NCBI GenBank assembly: GCA_964577825.1
Contig: CAZOBJ010000113.1
Location: 1-9,215 of the forward strand
Length of the DNA stretch: 9,215 nt
Reading direction: 5' to 3'
Source of the DNA: CAZOBJ01 sp964577825
GTDB lineage: Bacteria; Planctomycetota; SZUA-567; JAFGNG01
In this document: in pieces, positions 1 through 6,832 of the stretch
Numbering within the stretch: the first letter of the stretch is position 1
How the letters are laid out: the number at the start of each line of letters is the position of its first letter
Notes under the pieces: generated by a model
The model's input: the letters and a program-made list of their open reading frames with translations, nothing else
Told to the model about the DNA's origin: nothing
Databases searched by the model: none
Position numbers and translations under genes: made by a program

Positions 1-1092
1 CTGGGCGATTCCAACACCTTCGGCCAGACTGTGGCGCTGGACCAGACCTATCCACTGTTGTTGGAGACCCGGCTGCAGAAGGCCGGATATGATGTCGAGG
101 TGATCCCGATCGCCCTCGGGGCGTGGGACACGACGCAGGAACTGGAAGCCCTGCGGCTTGAAGGCATCCGCTACGCTCCCGACCTGGTCATTCTTCAGTT
201 TTCGCTCAACGACATCCGCGACAACGTGCCCGCGCTGCGCGGAATCTGCACCGCGCCCTTCTACTATACGCTCGACGAATCCGGACGCCTTGTGCGTCAC
301 AAGCGGCCGTCCGCGGACAGGAGCAGCGAAGCCGAACGCATCTTGAAACGCATCATCATGCAGTCTGAACTGCTGAAGCGCATGTACTGGTGGCATGTGA
401 AGAGCAGCCTGTACGAGGATGTCGAGGCCGCTGAGTTCCAGGCGACCGAAGAGCAGATCGAGCAGATTCGCCTCGTGTTGGGGCTGGACCAAAGCGCGCC
501 ATTCGTTGGATACTTGCGCAAGCATCGAGACGAAGCGTTGGATAGGACCGGACTGTTGGCCGCCATCGAACGCTGTGGATTGCAGAAGAATCGAGAAGTG
601 GTGCTGCGCATTCTGGAGAAGCGCAGATTCCGACAGGGCATCGCGCCCATGGAGTTCCACCCTTCAGGATGTGACGGCACGTCGTATGCCTGGCAGCTCT
701 TCTTTGCCTTGGTTGAAGAGATGGCCCGCGTGGCACGAGAGAACGGAGCTGAGTTCGCGCTGTATAGCGAGCACGACGTCGGCCTGTATGAATGGGAGGT
801 GTCGTGGCATCGAGTGAGCGATGATCCGCGAGCGCGTGAGCGATATCTCGAGCCGAATGCACTCTTGCGGCGCTTTGCCCGGCAACAGGGCTTCGACTTC
901 ATCGAGAACCCACGCCCCATCGTGCGTGCGCGCAATGATCCGCATGCGAGTCCCGAGGGGAATGCGGCCATGGCCGAGAATCTGTTCGACTACCTGGCCC
1001 GCGAGCATCGCAGAGCCCTTGAGACGCATCGAAAACGTCCATCGGCAACATACGAACATTCCTCCGGCAACGGCGAGCGCTCGAGCCGATGA
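1..1092 (+). CDS. SGNH/GDSL-type esterase-like hydrolase, 5' end outside window
   Basis: The reading frame is open from base 1, so the true start lies upstream; the GTG at 31 is internal because the nucleophile block precedes it. Numbering from base 1, block I is G-D-S-N (residues 2-5, Ser4 the predicted nucleophile). A block II-like Gly sits in ALGAWDTTQEL. Block III is S-L-N-D (nt 202-213) in place of the usual GxND. Block V is D-P-H (Asp at nt 937, His at nt 943). These are the SGNH oxyanion and catalytic positions, so the fold assignment is strong. The family removes acyl or acetyl groups from sugars, lipids or other esters; the substrate here is unknown. The insert between blocks III and V is long and rich in charged residues. 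Any signal peptide or membrane anchor would be outside the window. By eye the gene is less GC-rich than the genes downstream. Confidence 0.85.
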   Translation: MGDSNTFGQTVALDQTYPLLLETRLQKAGYDVEVIPIALGAWDTTQELEALRLEGIRYAPDLVILQFSLNDIRDNVPALRGICTAPFYYTLDESGRLVRHKRPSADRSSEAERILKRIIMQSELLKRMYWWHVKSSLYEDVEAAEFQATEEQIEQIRLVLGLDQSAPFVGYLRKHRDEALDRTGLLAAIERCGLQKNREVVLRILEKRRFRQGIAPMEFHPSGCDGTSYAWQLFFALVEEMARVARENGAEFALYSEHDVGLYEWEVSWHRVSDDPRARERYLEPNALLRRFARQQGFDFIENPRPIVRARNDPHASPEGNAAMAENLFDYLAREHRRALETHRKRPSATYEHSSGNGERSSR

Positions 1093-1346
1093 GCCGTCGG
1101 GCCTTCGCCGCGAAAGGATGGCTTGCGCCTTCGTTCATGCCTGCTGTGACGAGGAGCGCCTCGCCCCGGCGCAGCTGACGCGGTCAGCCTCTGTCGGGCA
1201 TGGCCGCGAGGCACCGGCCAGCCATGCCTGCTCGTCTGCCTGGAGCCGTCCGGCCCGCCAGGCGGCCGGGTTCGCCGCCAAGTATTCGGGCTTTGGACTT
1301 GACAACCCGCGCGCCGGAAGTATGAGCCCACTCTGGGAGAAAGCAA
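1093..1346. other. Intergenic region with inverted repeats
   Basis: No convincing gene lies in these 254 bases. Three inverted repeats are visible: 1174-1179 with 1183-1188 (GCTGAC/GTCAGC, 3-nt loop), 1197-1204 with 1221-1228 (GGCATGGC/GCCATGCC, 16-nt spacer), and 1250-1255 with 1264-1269 (CCGGCC/GGCCGG). None is followed by a T-run, so they are not classic intrinsic terminators. In GC-rich DNA the short ones can occur by chance. The 8-bp pair is the best candidate for a transcript-end structure of the upstream hydrolase gene. Confidence 0.4.
1299..1326 (+). promoter_or_regulatory. Candidate sigma-70-type promoter for the CocE-like gene
   Basis: A perfect TTGACA (1299-1304) is followed after 16 bases by TATGAG (1321-1326), which matches the -10 consensus at four of six positions. 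Transcription would begin near 1333, giving a leader of about 14 nt that just includes the ribosome binding site of the gene at 1347. This is consensus matching only, and the phylum's promoter rules are unknown. Confidence 0.4.
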
Positions 1347-3962
1347 ATGAGAGGCCAAGGCATGCGTAAGGCGGGGCGTACGGCTCTCAGGGCTGTGGCG
1401 CTGTCGCGGGTGCTGGTCTTGTGCTGTGTGTGCGCGTCCCTGTGCGCCTTGGAGCGCACGAGCGCACAGGAGAGCGGCTCCGCGGGCCGGCAACCGACCG
1501 GGCCCAGGGTCGGCGTCGGCTTCTTGTGGACGCGGCAAAGCCAGCAGGCGGCGAGCGCCCTGACGTCTCGGAAGGACTTCGTGGATGTCATCCTGGGTCC
1601 GGGCAAGCTGTCCGTATTCGAGCGGGTGCAGGCCCCCGTGCGGGTCGTGTGCATCGCAAGGGCGCTGGAGCGCAGCGAATCGCGGCCCTTCCCGGGAGTC
1701 AAAGAAACGATCGAGACCCTGGAGGGTGCCGGAATTCCGCCGGAGCGCGTTGTCATTGCCTACAACCCGGAGCGGCAGCCGGGCACCCCCTCGGCGGAGA
1801 TGGATGATCTGGTGGCCAGCGTGCGGCGCGCCCGGCAGATGGTGCAGGCCTACGGGGCGCCGCTGCTTGTCGGGCCAGGGCTCAGAGACCTCGAACAGCG
1901 CGAGCATCTGTATCCGGAACTCGCCAAGTATTGCGACATCTGGTTGATCCAGTCCCAGCGACTCCAGCTCGATCTGACGACACGCAGGCCGGTGGACGAG
2001 ACCGAATACCGGAAGAACGTGCAGCGCATCGTGGACCGGGTGCGAAAGGCCAACCCCGAGATTCAGGTGTTCGTACAGTTGGTGACCACCGCCCAGCGAG
2101 GGGCCCGGTCCCTGACCGTAGAGGAAATGGTCGGCTACATACGGGCTGTCGAAGACTTGGTCGACGCGGTTCGCATCTACGGAGGGCGGGCCGAGCTGAT
2201 TACGGAAGTCGTCGCACGCCTGGACACTGCGGGCCAGCCTGGGCCGCCGTCGGCTACGGCGAGCCCCGCCGCGGCGGCTTCGGAGGAGGTGGAGAAGGAA
2301 GGCGTGCGAATCCCGATGCGCGACGGCGCGCACCTGGCGGCGGACATGTATCTGCCCGCGGGCTTCTCCAGGGAGACGCACCCCGAGGGCGTGCCGGCGA
2401 TTCTGGTGTGCACACCGTACGGCAAAGACAGGGGAAAGGCCGTGCATCGATGGCGCGGATGCTTCACCAAGCACGGGTATGCGTTCATTGTGGAGGATAT
2501 GCGGGGATTCCACGAGTCCGCTGATGCCGGGAAGGGCTCTCCGCGGCATCACGACGGGTACGATACGGTCGAGTGGCTGGCCGCGCGGGACTGGTGCAAC
2601 GGCAAGGTGGGCATGATCGGGTACTCGCATCTGGGGGCTGCGCAGTACGAGACCGCGGTCACCGCGCCGCCGCACCTCGCCTGCGCCATGCCGGCCCAGG
2701 CGCCGGCCAACTACTACACCGATGCGTACTATCCGCCCAGGTTCCGCAAGGCGGACATGGAAACCATATTCCGCGGCGCGTTCACCTCGAGGACGCAGCA
2801 GCTGATCCGCCGCCGCATCCGGTCGCAACAGGACGACGGGGTGTCCGAGTTCAATACACCGATGCTCCACAGTGCCGGGTGGTACGATTTCTATACTGAA
2901 GGCGCCGTGGAGATGTTCCGCGCCTGCCAGGAGCACGGCGGGCCAAACGCGCGCGGAAGGCAGAGGCTGCTGATCGGCCCCTGGGGCCACGGGACCCTTC
3001 AGGAGGAAGACCCGGGCACCCCGCTGCGCCTGCCGGGCGGGCTGGCCTATCCCGCGAACAGCAAACTGGACTGGGAAAGCGAAGTCTGGCTCCCATGGTT
3101 CGATTACTGGCTCAAGGGCAAGGATACCGGCGTACTGGACCGGCCGGCGGTGCGGTACTACCTGATGGGCGATGTCGACGATGCGCACGCGCCCGGGAAC
3201 GCATGGATCGAGGCAGAGGACTTTCCGCCCGAGGCCGAGCGCGTGCCCTATTTCGCGCAGGCCGACCATACGTTGCGCACGGAGCCGCCGGGCATGGAGA
3301 GTGTCGCCATCGAGTACACGTATGACCCCGCCGACCCGGTCCCTACCGTCGGGCGCGCGCATGCGCGCGTACCCGTCAAGGGGCCCTTCGATCAACGAGG
3401 GGTGGAAGGACGCCAAGACGTGATCCTGTTCACGACGGCGAAGACCGCGCAGCCGCTGGCGATCGTCGGTCAGGTTGAGGTGAAGGTGTGGGCCTCCTCG
3501 GACCGCAAGGACACGGACTTCACGGCCAAGCTCACCGATGTGTATCCGGACGGCCGGTCCATGCTCATCGCGGACAGCCTGGTCAAGGCAAGATACCGGA
3601 ACGGCTTCCTGGAGGAGGACTTCCTCGCACCGGGAGAGGTGTACGAGTTCTCCATCGACCTGGGGTACACCGCCATCGCGCTTGCGCCCGGTCACAGGCT
3701 GCGGCTTGCGATTTCCAGCAGCAGTTTCGACCGGTTCGACATCAACCCGAACACAGGCGAGCCCTACGGCGACCATGCGCTGACCAGGCGCTTGCTTGCC
3801 GAGCGTCTCGGTGCGGAGCCTCGTCCAGGCCAACCGCAGTACACCAAGGCGCAGGTAGCGCACAACGCGGTGCATGTGGGCAAGGACCATCCCACGCAGG
3901 TGGTGCTTCCTCTGGTGGAGGTGATCGACGGCGGGATTCGGAACGCGCGATCAGCGCCATAG
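1347..3962 (+). CDS. Exported CocE/NonD-family hydrolase with an extra N-terminal domain
   Basis: The predicted product is 871 residues, longer than a typical CocE/NonD-family protein (roughly 550-650). A GGGAGA sequence lies a few bases before the ATG at 1347. A second ATG at 1362 is also possible and would still precede the signal peptide. Residues 1-41 look like a signal peptide (basic start, then a Leu/Val/Cys/Ala-rich core). Residues about 50-285 form an unrecognised alpha/beta-looking domain, followed by an Ala/Ser/Pro linker (about 295-312). The hydrolase spans about 313-865. It has the oxyanion Tyr in TPYGK (Tyr358), the nucleophile in G-Y-S-H-L-G (Ser427), the acid in AGWYD (Asp514) and the base in GPWGHGT (His548), then the C-terminal jelly-roll region. 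The family cleaves acyl esters or amides, including cocaine esterase, X-Pro dipeptidyl-peptidases and glutaryl-7-ACA acylases. The natural substrate cannot be deduced. The gene converges on the DUF429 gene. Confidence 0.9.
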   Translation: MRGQGMRKAGRTALRAVALSRVLVLCCVCASLCALERTSAQESGSAGRQPTGPRVGVGFLWTRQSQQAASALTSRKDFVDVILGPGKLSVFERVQAPVRVVCIARALERSESRPFPGVKETIETLEGAGIPPERVVIAYNPERQPGTPSAEMDDLVASVRRARQMVQAYGAPLLVGPGLRDLEQREHLYPELAKYCDIWLIQSQRLQLDLTTRRPVDETEYRKNVQRIVDRVRKANPEIQVFVQLVTTAQRGARSLTVEEMVGYIRAVEDLVDAVRIYGGRAELITEVVARLDTAGQPGPPSATASPAAAASEEVEKEGVRIPMRDGAHLAADMYLPAGFSRETHPEGVPAILVCTPYGKDRGKAVHRWRGCFTKHGYAFIVEDMRGFHESADAGKGSPRHHDGYDTVEWLAARDWCNGKVGMIGYSHLGAAQYETAVTAPPHLACAMPAQAPANYYTDAYYPPRFRKADMETIFRGAFTSRTQQLIRRRIRSQQDDGVSEFNTPMLHSAGWYDFYTEGAVEMFRACQEHGGPNARGRQRLLIGPWGHGTLQEEDPGTPLRLPGGLAYPANSKLDWESEVWLPWFDYWLKGKDTGVLDRPAVRYYLMGDVDDAHAPGNAWIEAEDFPPEAERVPYFAQADHTLRTEPPGMESVAIEYTYDPADPVPTVGRAHARVPVKGPFDQRGVEGRQDVILFTTAKTAQPLAIVGQVEVKVWASSDRKDTDFTAKLTDVYPDGRSMLIADSLVKARYRNGFLEEDFLAPGEVYEFSIDLGYTAIALAPGHRLRLAISSSSFDRFDINPNTGEPYGDHALTRRLLAERLGAEPRPGQPQYTKAQVAHNAVHVGKDHPTQVVLPLVEVIDGGIRNARSAP

Positions 3963-3988
3963 ATAAGCTGCGACAGGTGTGGCATGGC

Positions 3989-4008
3989 GGCACGAGTCGG
4001 ACCGTGCC
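3989..4008. terminator. Hairpin between convergent genes, possible bidirectional terminator
   Basis: GGCACG (3989-3994) and CGTGCC (4003-4008) form a 6-bp stem with an 8-nt loop, 27 bases after the CocE-like stop codon and before the convergent DUF429 stop. The short CTTT downstream is not a real U-tract. Position between convergent genes is the main argument. A second small hairpin, CGGGC/GCCCG, lies at 4103-4115. Confidence 0.25.
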
Positions 4009-4155
4009 AACCTTTGGGCGACAGACGCAGGTCCTGCCGCAGATCCTGTTCCTCTGGGGCCTGCGCCCGTTCTACGAAGCGCTATGGCGCATCCGGATCG
4101 ACCGGGCATCGCCCGAGCCGGGGCTGGTCCTTGCGGCGGAATCGTGGGGCAGATT

Positions 4156-4960
4156 CTACGGCGTCCACACGGCCGCGGTGCGGTCGCCGTACGCGCGGAT
4201 GCCGCCTTCGAGGTAGCGCATCCCCACCCAGGCGCACACCAGGGCGTCGAGCGTGTCCTCGTATCGTTTCAGATAGGTGAGGGTCCGCACGTCTCTCCGG
4301 GATGGGAGGGCGAGCGGGATGTTCGCGATGTGTTCGCGCAGGGCGGTCAGGATGCGCCGGTACACGGCCAGCAGCTTGCCGATCCGCTTGCGTACCGATG
4401 TGCCCGGCCAGTAGCGCAGGGAACGGCTCGCCTTGTAGGGGACCCGGTACTTGCTGCCCGTCAAGACCAGCAACGCGGGATGCGGATACACCTCCACCAG
4501 GGCGGGATGCGCAGCCGGTCGCGTGGTCGTGGTGGCCAGGGGATACCCCCGCCTCGTGGCATCCGAGCGTGAGCGCCTGTCCTACGCGGCCGGGCCGCCT
4601 GGCGCTGGGGGTATGCGTGCCGGCGCCGGCTCCCCCAAATGCACGCGAGATCGCGCTGTCCGCTACGCGGCGGCCCGTGATGGGCACCGTGGCCATGGGC
4701 ATGTCCACGGTCACAAGGGAGACGCGTTCCCCGCCGCCCAGAAGCGCCTGCGCCGCGGGGAGCAGCCGGTCGGGCGCGGGCTTTCCCGCGATCGGCCGCT
4801 CGGTCCAGTCCACGGACTGGCCGTCTGCCAGGGAACAGAAGGACGGATAGCTGGGGGCGAGTGCGACGCACCGCCACGCGTCGCGCTCTTGCGCGAGCAG
4901 AGCCACGCCGCTCGGCTGAGTTGCGGTCCACGCGGCGTCAATGCCCAGTACGCTCGGCAT
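4156..4960 (-). pseudogene. DUF429 family protein (predicted RNase H-fold nuclease), frameshifted
   Basis: The start is ATG at 4960 with AAGGA six bases upstream (4967-4971). The first frame opens with GIDAAWT (the Asp of an RNase H-like first strand), then VTVDMPMA, then the conserved ISRAFGGAGAGTHTPSARRPG region. At 4546-4550 (CCCCC on the plus strand) the frame breaks. The family sequence continues in another frame as EVYPHPALL, YKASRSLRYWP and the terminal YEDTLDALVCAWVG...VWTP, ending at the stop at 4156. Removing one base from the run joins both halves into about 267 residues, a normal length for DUF429 (COG2410-like, predicted nuclease; function not established). Without correction, translation would run out of frame to 4082. 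Because both halves remain intact, this is either a sequencing/assembly error or a very recent mutation. It lies 113 bases downstream of the URO-D-like gene on the same strand and could share its transcript. Confidence 0.85.
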
Positions 4961-5010
4961 GGGGTGTCCTTTCGCGACGCCGGCTCGCACCACGCAGACA
5001 CGATGCCGCA

Positions 5011-5032
5011 CCTTGCGCAAGGCCGCGCGGCC
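5011..5032. repeat. Two overlapping 12-bp perfect palindromes
   Basis: CCTTGCGCAAGG (5011-5022) and GGCCGCGCGGCC (5021-5032) are both perfect palindromes sharing two bases. They lie in the 113-nt gap between the URO-D-like stop (5074) and the DUF429 start (4960). They could be a protein-binding site or a transcript-processing structure. There is no T-tract, so an intrinsic terminator is not supported. Confidence 0.4.
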
Positions 5033-5073
5033 CTCTCAGGAGGCGTGGGCCCCCGGGGTATGCCGCAACACGC

Positions 5074-6315
5074 TTAGACAATGTCTCGCGCCGCAGCGTC
5101 CGCCAGCCCCAGGGGCTCGCGGTCGTACCGGCCGTACTCCTGGATCGTGGCCATGATCAGCCGCATCGCGGAGAGGCGCGAGCCGTTGTTGATGGACCCG
5201 GCGGTCTCGTAGATCACGCCCTTTGTGGGGCGGGCCATCTCGATGTCGCGCAGGGTCTCGGCGACGATGGCCACGTCCTGGTTGCGGCTGAGCGTAAAGG
5301 GCGCGAGCTGCCCGCGGATGAGCGCGTTCGGCATGGCGTCGCGGATCTGTGCGATCGTGAGGCTAGGCCCGAAGTTGACGTCGTTCATCCCGAGTTCCGC
5401 GAACGTGGGCAGGTGCTGGGCCATGTCCGAGTCCGAGTGCTGGGCGCGCATGTCCCCCGGGTCCGGTGCGTACCGGTCGTACACGGCCTTGAGAATCGGT
5501 TTGCCGAACCGGTCGTACAGCTCCTCGTTGAGCAGGCAGCAGTTGTCGTCGCGCCAGTACCATCCGCGGGCCGCTCGGTCGAGGGTCCAGCCGCGCTCTT
5601 CGTCCAGGATTCGCGCGCGGCCCAGGACCGCGCTGCAGATCAGGTCGCGCAGGCGGTCGGCCAGGTCCGGCGCGTCGATCAGCAGGAAGATGAGCTTCTC
5701 CGTGCCGTAGAGCGAGGTGGCGAAGGTGACCGGTCCGCGCTGGTCGCGGTAGATCGGACTTTGCAGGCCGAGGGCGTTGAGCCGGGCCTTTTCAGAAGAC
5801 CAGTTCGGAGGCAGCAGAAACTCGCGCAAGTCTTCGAGCCGCCACTCCACGCGGTCGAGCAGGGCCGCCAAGTCGTCCTCGTCCCGGGCCGCGGGGTGTA
5901 TCCAGTACGACCAGGTGTGCCACTCCTCTCTGGCCTCGAAGATGTCGGGCAGGGTCTTCACCTCGGGCCACACGTGGTCCGGGGGCGGGGGCGGCGATTC
6001 GTCCAGTACGCGGCGGCCCACGATGCGTTCGGAGACGTCGTTGTAGTCCCGGCTGCGCTCGGACCGCCACTGGGGATCGTGATGCAGCCGGTGCCAGTCC
6101 TCCGGGATCCCGAGTTCCGCGAAGATCGCCTCCACGGACATCCGCATGCCCAGGGGCAGCTGCGGGCAGTCCGCGGCCCAGGGGTCGGCCAGGGCCTTGT
6201 CCTGGTCGGCCCAGAACCGGTCCAGGTCCAGGGGCGCGAGCCCGCCCGCGCGGTGCGCGCGCCGGACGATCCGCTCGGCGAGTTCCAGGTGCTTGCGCGT
6301 GACGCGTACGGACAT
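5074..6315 (-). CDS. Uroporphyrinogen decarboxylase-fold (URO-D/MtaA superfamily) protein
   Basis: The product is 413 residues with no signal peptide, so it is probably cytoplasmic. The start at 6315 is chosen because AAGGGGG lies five bases upstream; the frame stays open to 6720, but that stretch is low-complexity, Arg-rich and lacks a ribosome binding site. Superfamily marks are RGPVTFATSLYGTEKL, the DDNCCLLNEELY segment (Asp256, Asp257), HSDSDM (His293-Met298), LPTFAELGMNDVNFGP and the C-terminal ETAGSINNGSRL. Heme URO-D decarboxylates uroporphyrinogen III, whereas MtaA/CmuA relatives are zinc-dependent methyl-corrinoid methyltransferases. Here the His-x-Cys of MtaA appears as His-x-Asp, and the later zinc Cys aligns by eye with Ser374, so the canonical zinc site looks absent. 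No heme or corrinoid genes are nearby. It is probably not HemE; the reaction is unknown. Its messenger may be controlled by a hairpin over the ribosome binding site. Confidence 0.85.
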   Translation of the reverse strand: MSVRVTRKHLELAERIVRRAHRAGGLAPLDLDRFWADQDKALADPWAADCPQLPLGMRMSVEAIFAELGIPEDWHRLHHDPQWRSERSRDYNDVSERIVGRRVLDESPPPPPDHVWPEVKTLPDIFEAREEWHTWSYWIHPAARDEDDLAALLDRVEWRLEDLREFLLPPNWSSEKARLNALGLQSPIYRDQRGPVTFATSLYGTEKLIFLLIDAPDLADRLRDLICSAVLGRARILDEERGWTLDRAARGWYWRDDNCCLLNEELYDRFGKPILKAVYDRYAPDPGDMRAQHSDSDMAQHLPTFAELGMNDVNFGPSLTIAQIRDAMPNALIRGQLAPFTLSRNQDVAIVAETLRDIEMARPTKGVIYETAGSINNGSRLSAMRLIMATIQEYGRYDREPLGLADAAARDIV

Positions 6316-6322
6316 GAACACC

Positions 6323-6375
6323 CCCTTGCTCGCGGGTCCTCGCATGATCGCATACGCGCACCAAACGAGCAAGGG
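6323..6375 (-). promoter_or_regulatory. Inverted repeat covering the URO-D-like ribosome binding site
   Basis: On the minus strand, CCCTTGCTCG (6375-6366) is followed after 33 bases by its perfect complement CGAGCAAGGG (6332-6323). A U-G pair could add an eleventh step. The second arm contains the AAGGGG of the ribosome binding site for the ATG at 6315, eight bases away. In RNA this would form a stem that hides the binding site. Inside the loop GGT/ACC could stack as a short second helix. Alternatively the repeat could be a DNA operator. Confidence 0.55.
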
Positions 6376-6421
6376 ATTTCGCGTTCCGCGCTGCGCAAAG
6401 ACGACCATAGCGCGCTCTCTT

Positions 6422-6540
6422 CCGCGCAGAGGCACGCGCCCACGGTCGGGCCGGAGGTCCAAGTCGCACAGGCCACGCAGTCCGGGCGGCGTGCCCCGAA
6501 CCGGGCATTCTGCGCGGAGGGGCCTATGGCGTCTGCGCGG
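6422..6540. repeat. Three copies of TCTGCGCGG in both orientations
   Basis: The 9-mer TCTGCGCGG occurs at 6509-6517 and 6532-6540 on the plus strand, and at 6422-6430 on the minus strand. The first two matches extend weakly (GGA after the core in the 6422 and 6509 copies). Clustering within 120 bases of a divergent promoter region suggests regulator sites, but GC-rich chance similarity is possible. Confidence 0.35.
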
Positions 6541-6602
6541 GGCAATCGGCAGAGAACCTGCCTTCCCACAGGCGATGTATGAGCTACGATGATGGGTTCC
6601 GA

Positions 6603-6634
6603 GCTTCACGTATCTTGACAGAGATGCGTGAAGC
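6603..6634. repeat. Near-perfect 14-bp inverted repeat with 4-nt loop
   Basis: GCTTCACG (6603-6610) pairs perfectly with CGTGAAGC (6627-6634). The stem continues inward through 6611-6616 and 6621-6626 with four Watson-Crick and two G-U pairs, closing on a GACA loop (6617-6620). No T-run follows on either strand, so it is unlikely to be an intrinsic terminator. It overlaps a -35-like hexamer, which suggests an operator or a structured leader. Confidence 0.55.
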
Positions 6635-6644
6635 CATATATCCT
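6615..6644 (+). promoter_or_regulatory. Candidate promoter for the ceramidase-like pair
   Basis: A perfect TTGACA at 6615-6620 is followed by TATATC (6637-6642, 16-base spacing) or TATCCT (6639-6644, 18-base spacing), each four of six to the -10 consensus. It sits inside the 32-nt inverted repeat, so a protein on that palindrome would block -35 contact. Transcription from here would give a leader of about 180 nt. Confidence 0.4.
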
Positions 6645-6832
6645 GAGCACGGAAGGAACCGGGTGCGGGCGATGGTTGTTCGCGGATGGAGGTGCGTTCG
6701 CCGTGGTTCAGGAAGAGCATGCGGGCCTCGGCAGCACCGACGCCGGCGCAGCGAAGCGAGCGGACCGGTCAGCCCGCGATCCGACATCCCGCAGGGACGT
6801 TCGCACGAATACCGAACGAGAAGGGAGGGACC

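Larger units (their letters stand above)
6316..6832. other. Divergent regulatory region of about 517 bases
   Basis: This separates the URO-D-like gene (minus strand) from the ceramidase-like pair (plus strand). No frame in it reads like a protein. It holds a ribosome-binding-site inverted repeat near the URO-D start, three copies of a GC-rich 9-mer, and a 32-nt hairpin carrying a -35-like hexamer, each listed separately. The roughly 180 bases before the start at 6833 would be a long leader if the 6615 promoter is used; I see no recognisable riboswitch there. Confidence 0.6.

Noticed and set aside
990..3890. Very long minus-strand open frame (966 codons) opposite the CocE-like gene
   Set aside because: Its translation is Arg/Pro/Gly/His-rich with no recognisable motif, and it mirrors the GC-rich third positions of a plus-strand gene with a full catalytic triad.
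5074..6315. Annotation as heme-pathway HemE
   Set aside because: The protein is longer than HemE, carries HSDSD-type motifs, and has no heme-synthesis neighbours.
4861..6582. Plus-strand open frame of 573 codons opposite the URO-D-like gene
   Set aside because: It is a composition-driven antisense shadow; the minus-strand frame carries the family motifs and a ribosome binding site.
6603..6634. Intrinsic terminator reading of the 32-nt hairpin
   Set aside because: There is no T-run after the stem on either strand, and it lies between divergent rather than convergent genes.
6316..6720. N-terminal extension of the URO-D-like frame up to 6720
   Set aside because: The extension is Arg-rich and low-complexity with no ribosome binding site, whereas AAGGGGG lies right before the ATG at 6315.
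6686..6832. Upstream start at 6686 for ceramidase-like copy 1
   Set aside because: It would put 49 unlike residues before a clear signal peptide; AAGGGAGG precedes the ATG at 6833, and copy 2 begins at the equivalent codon.
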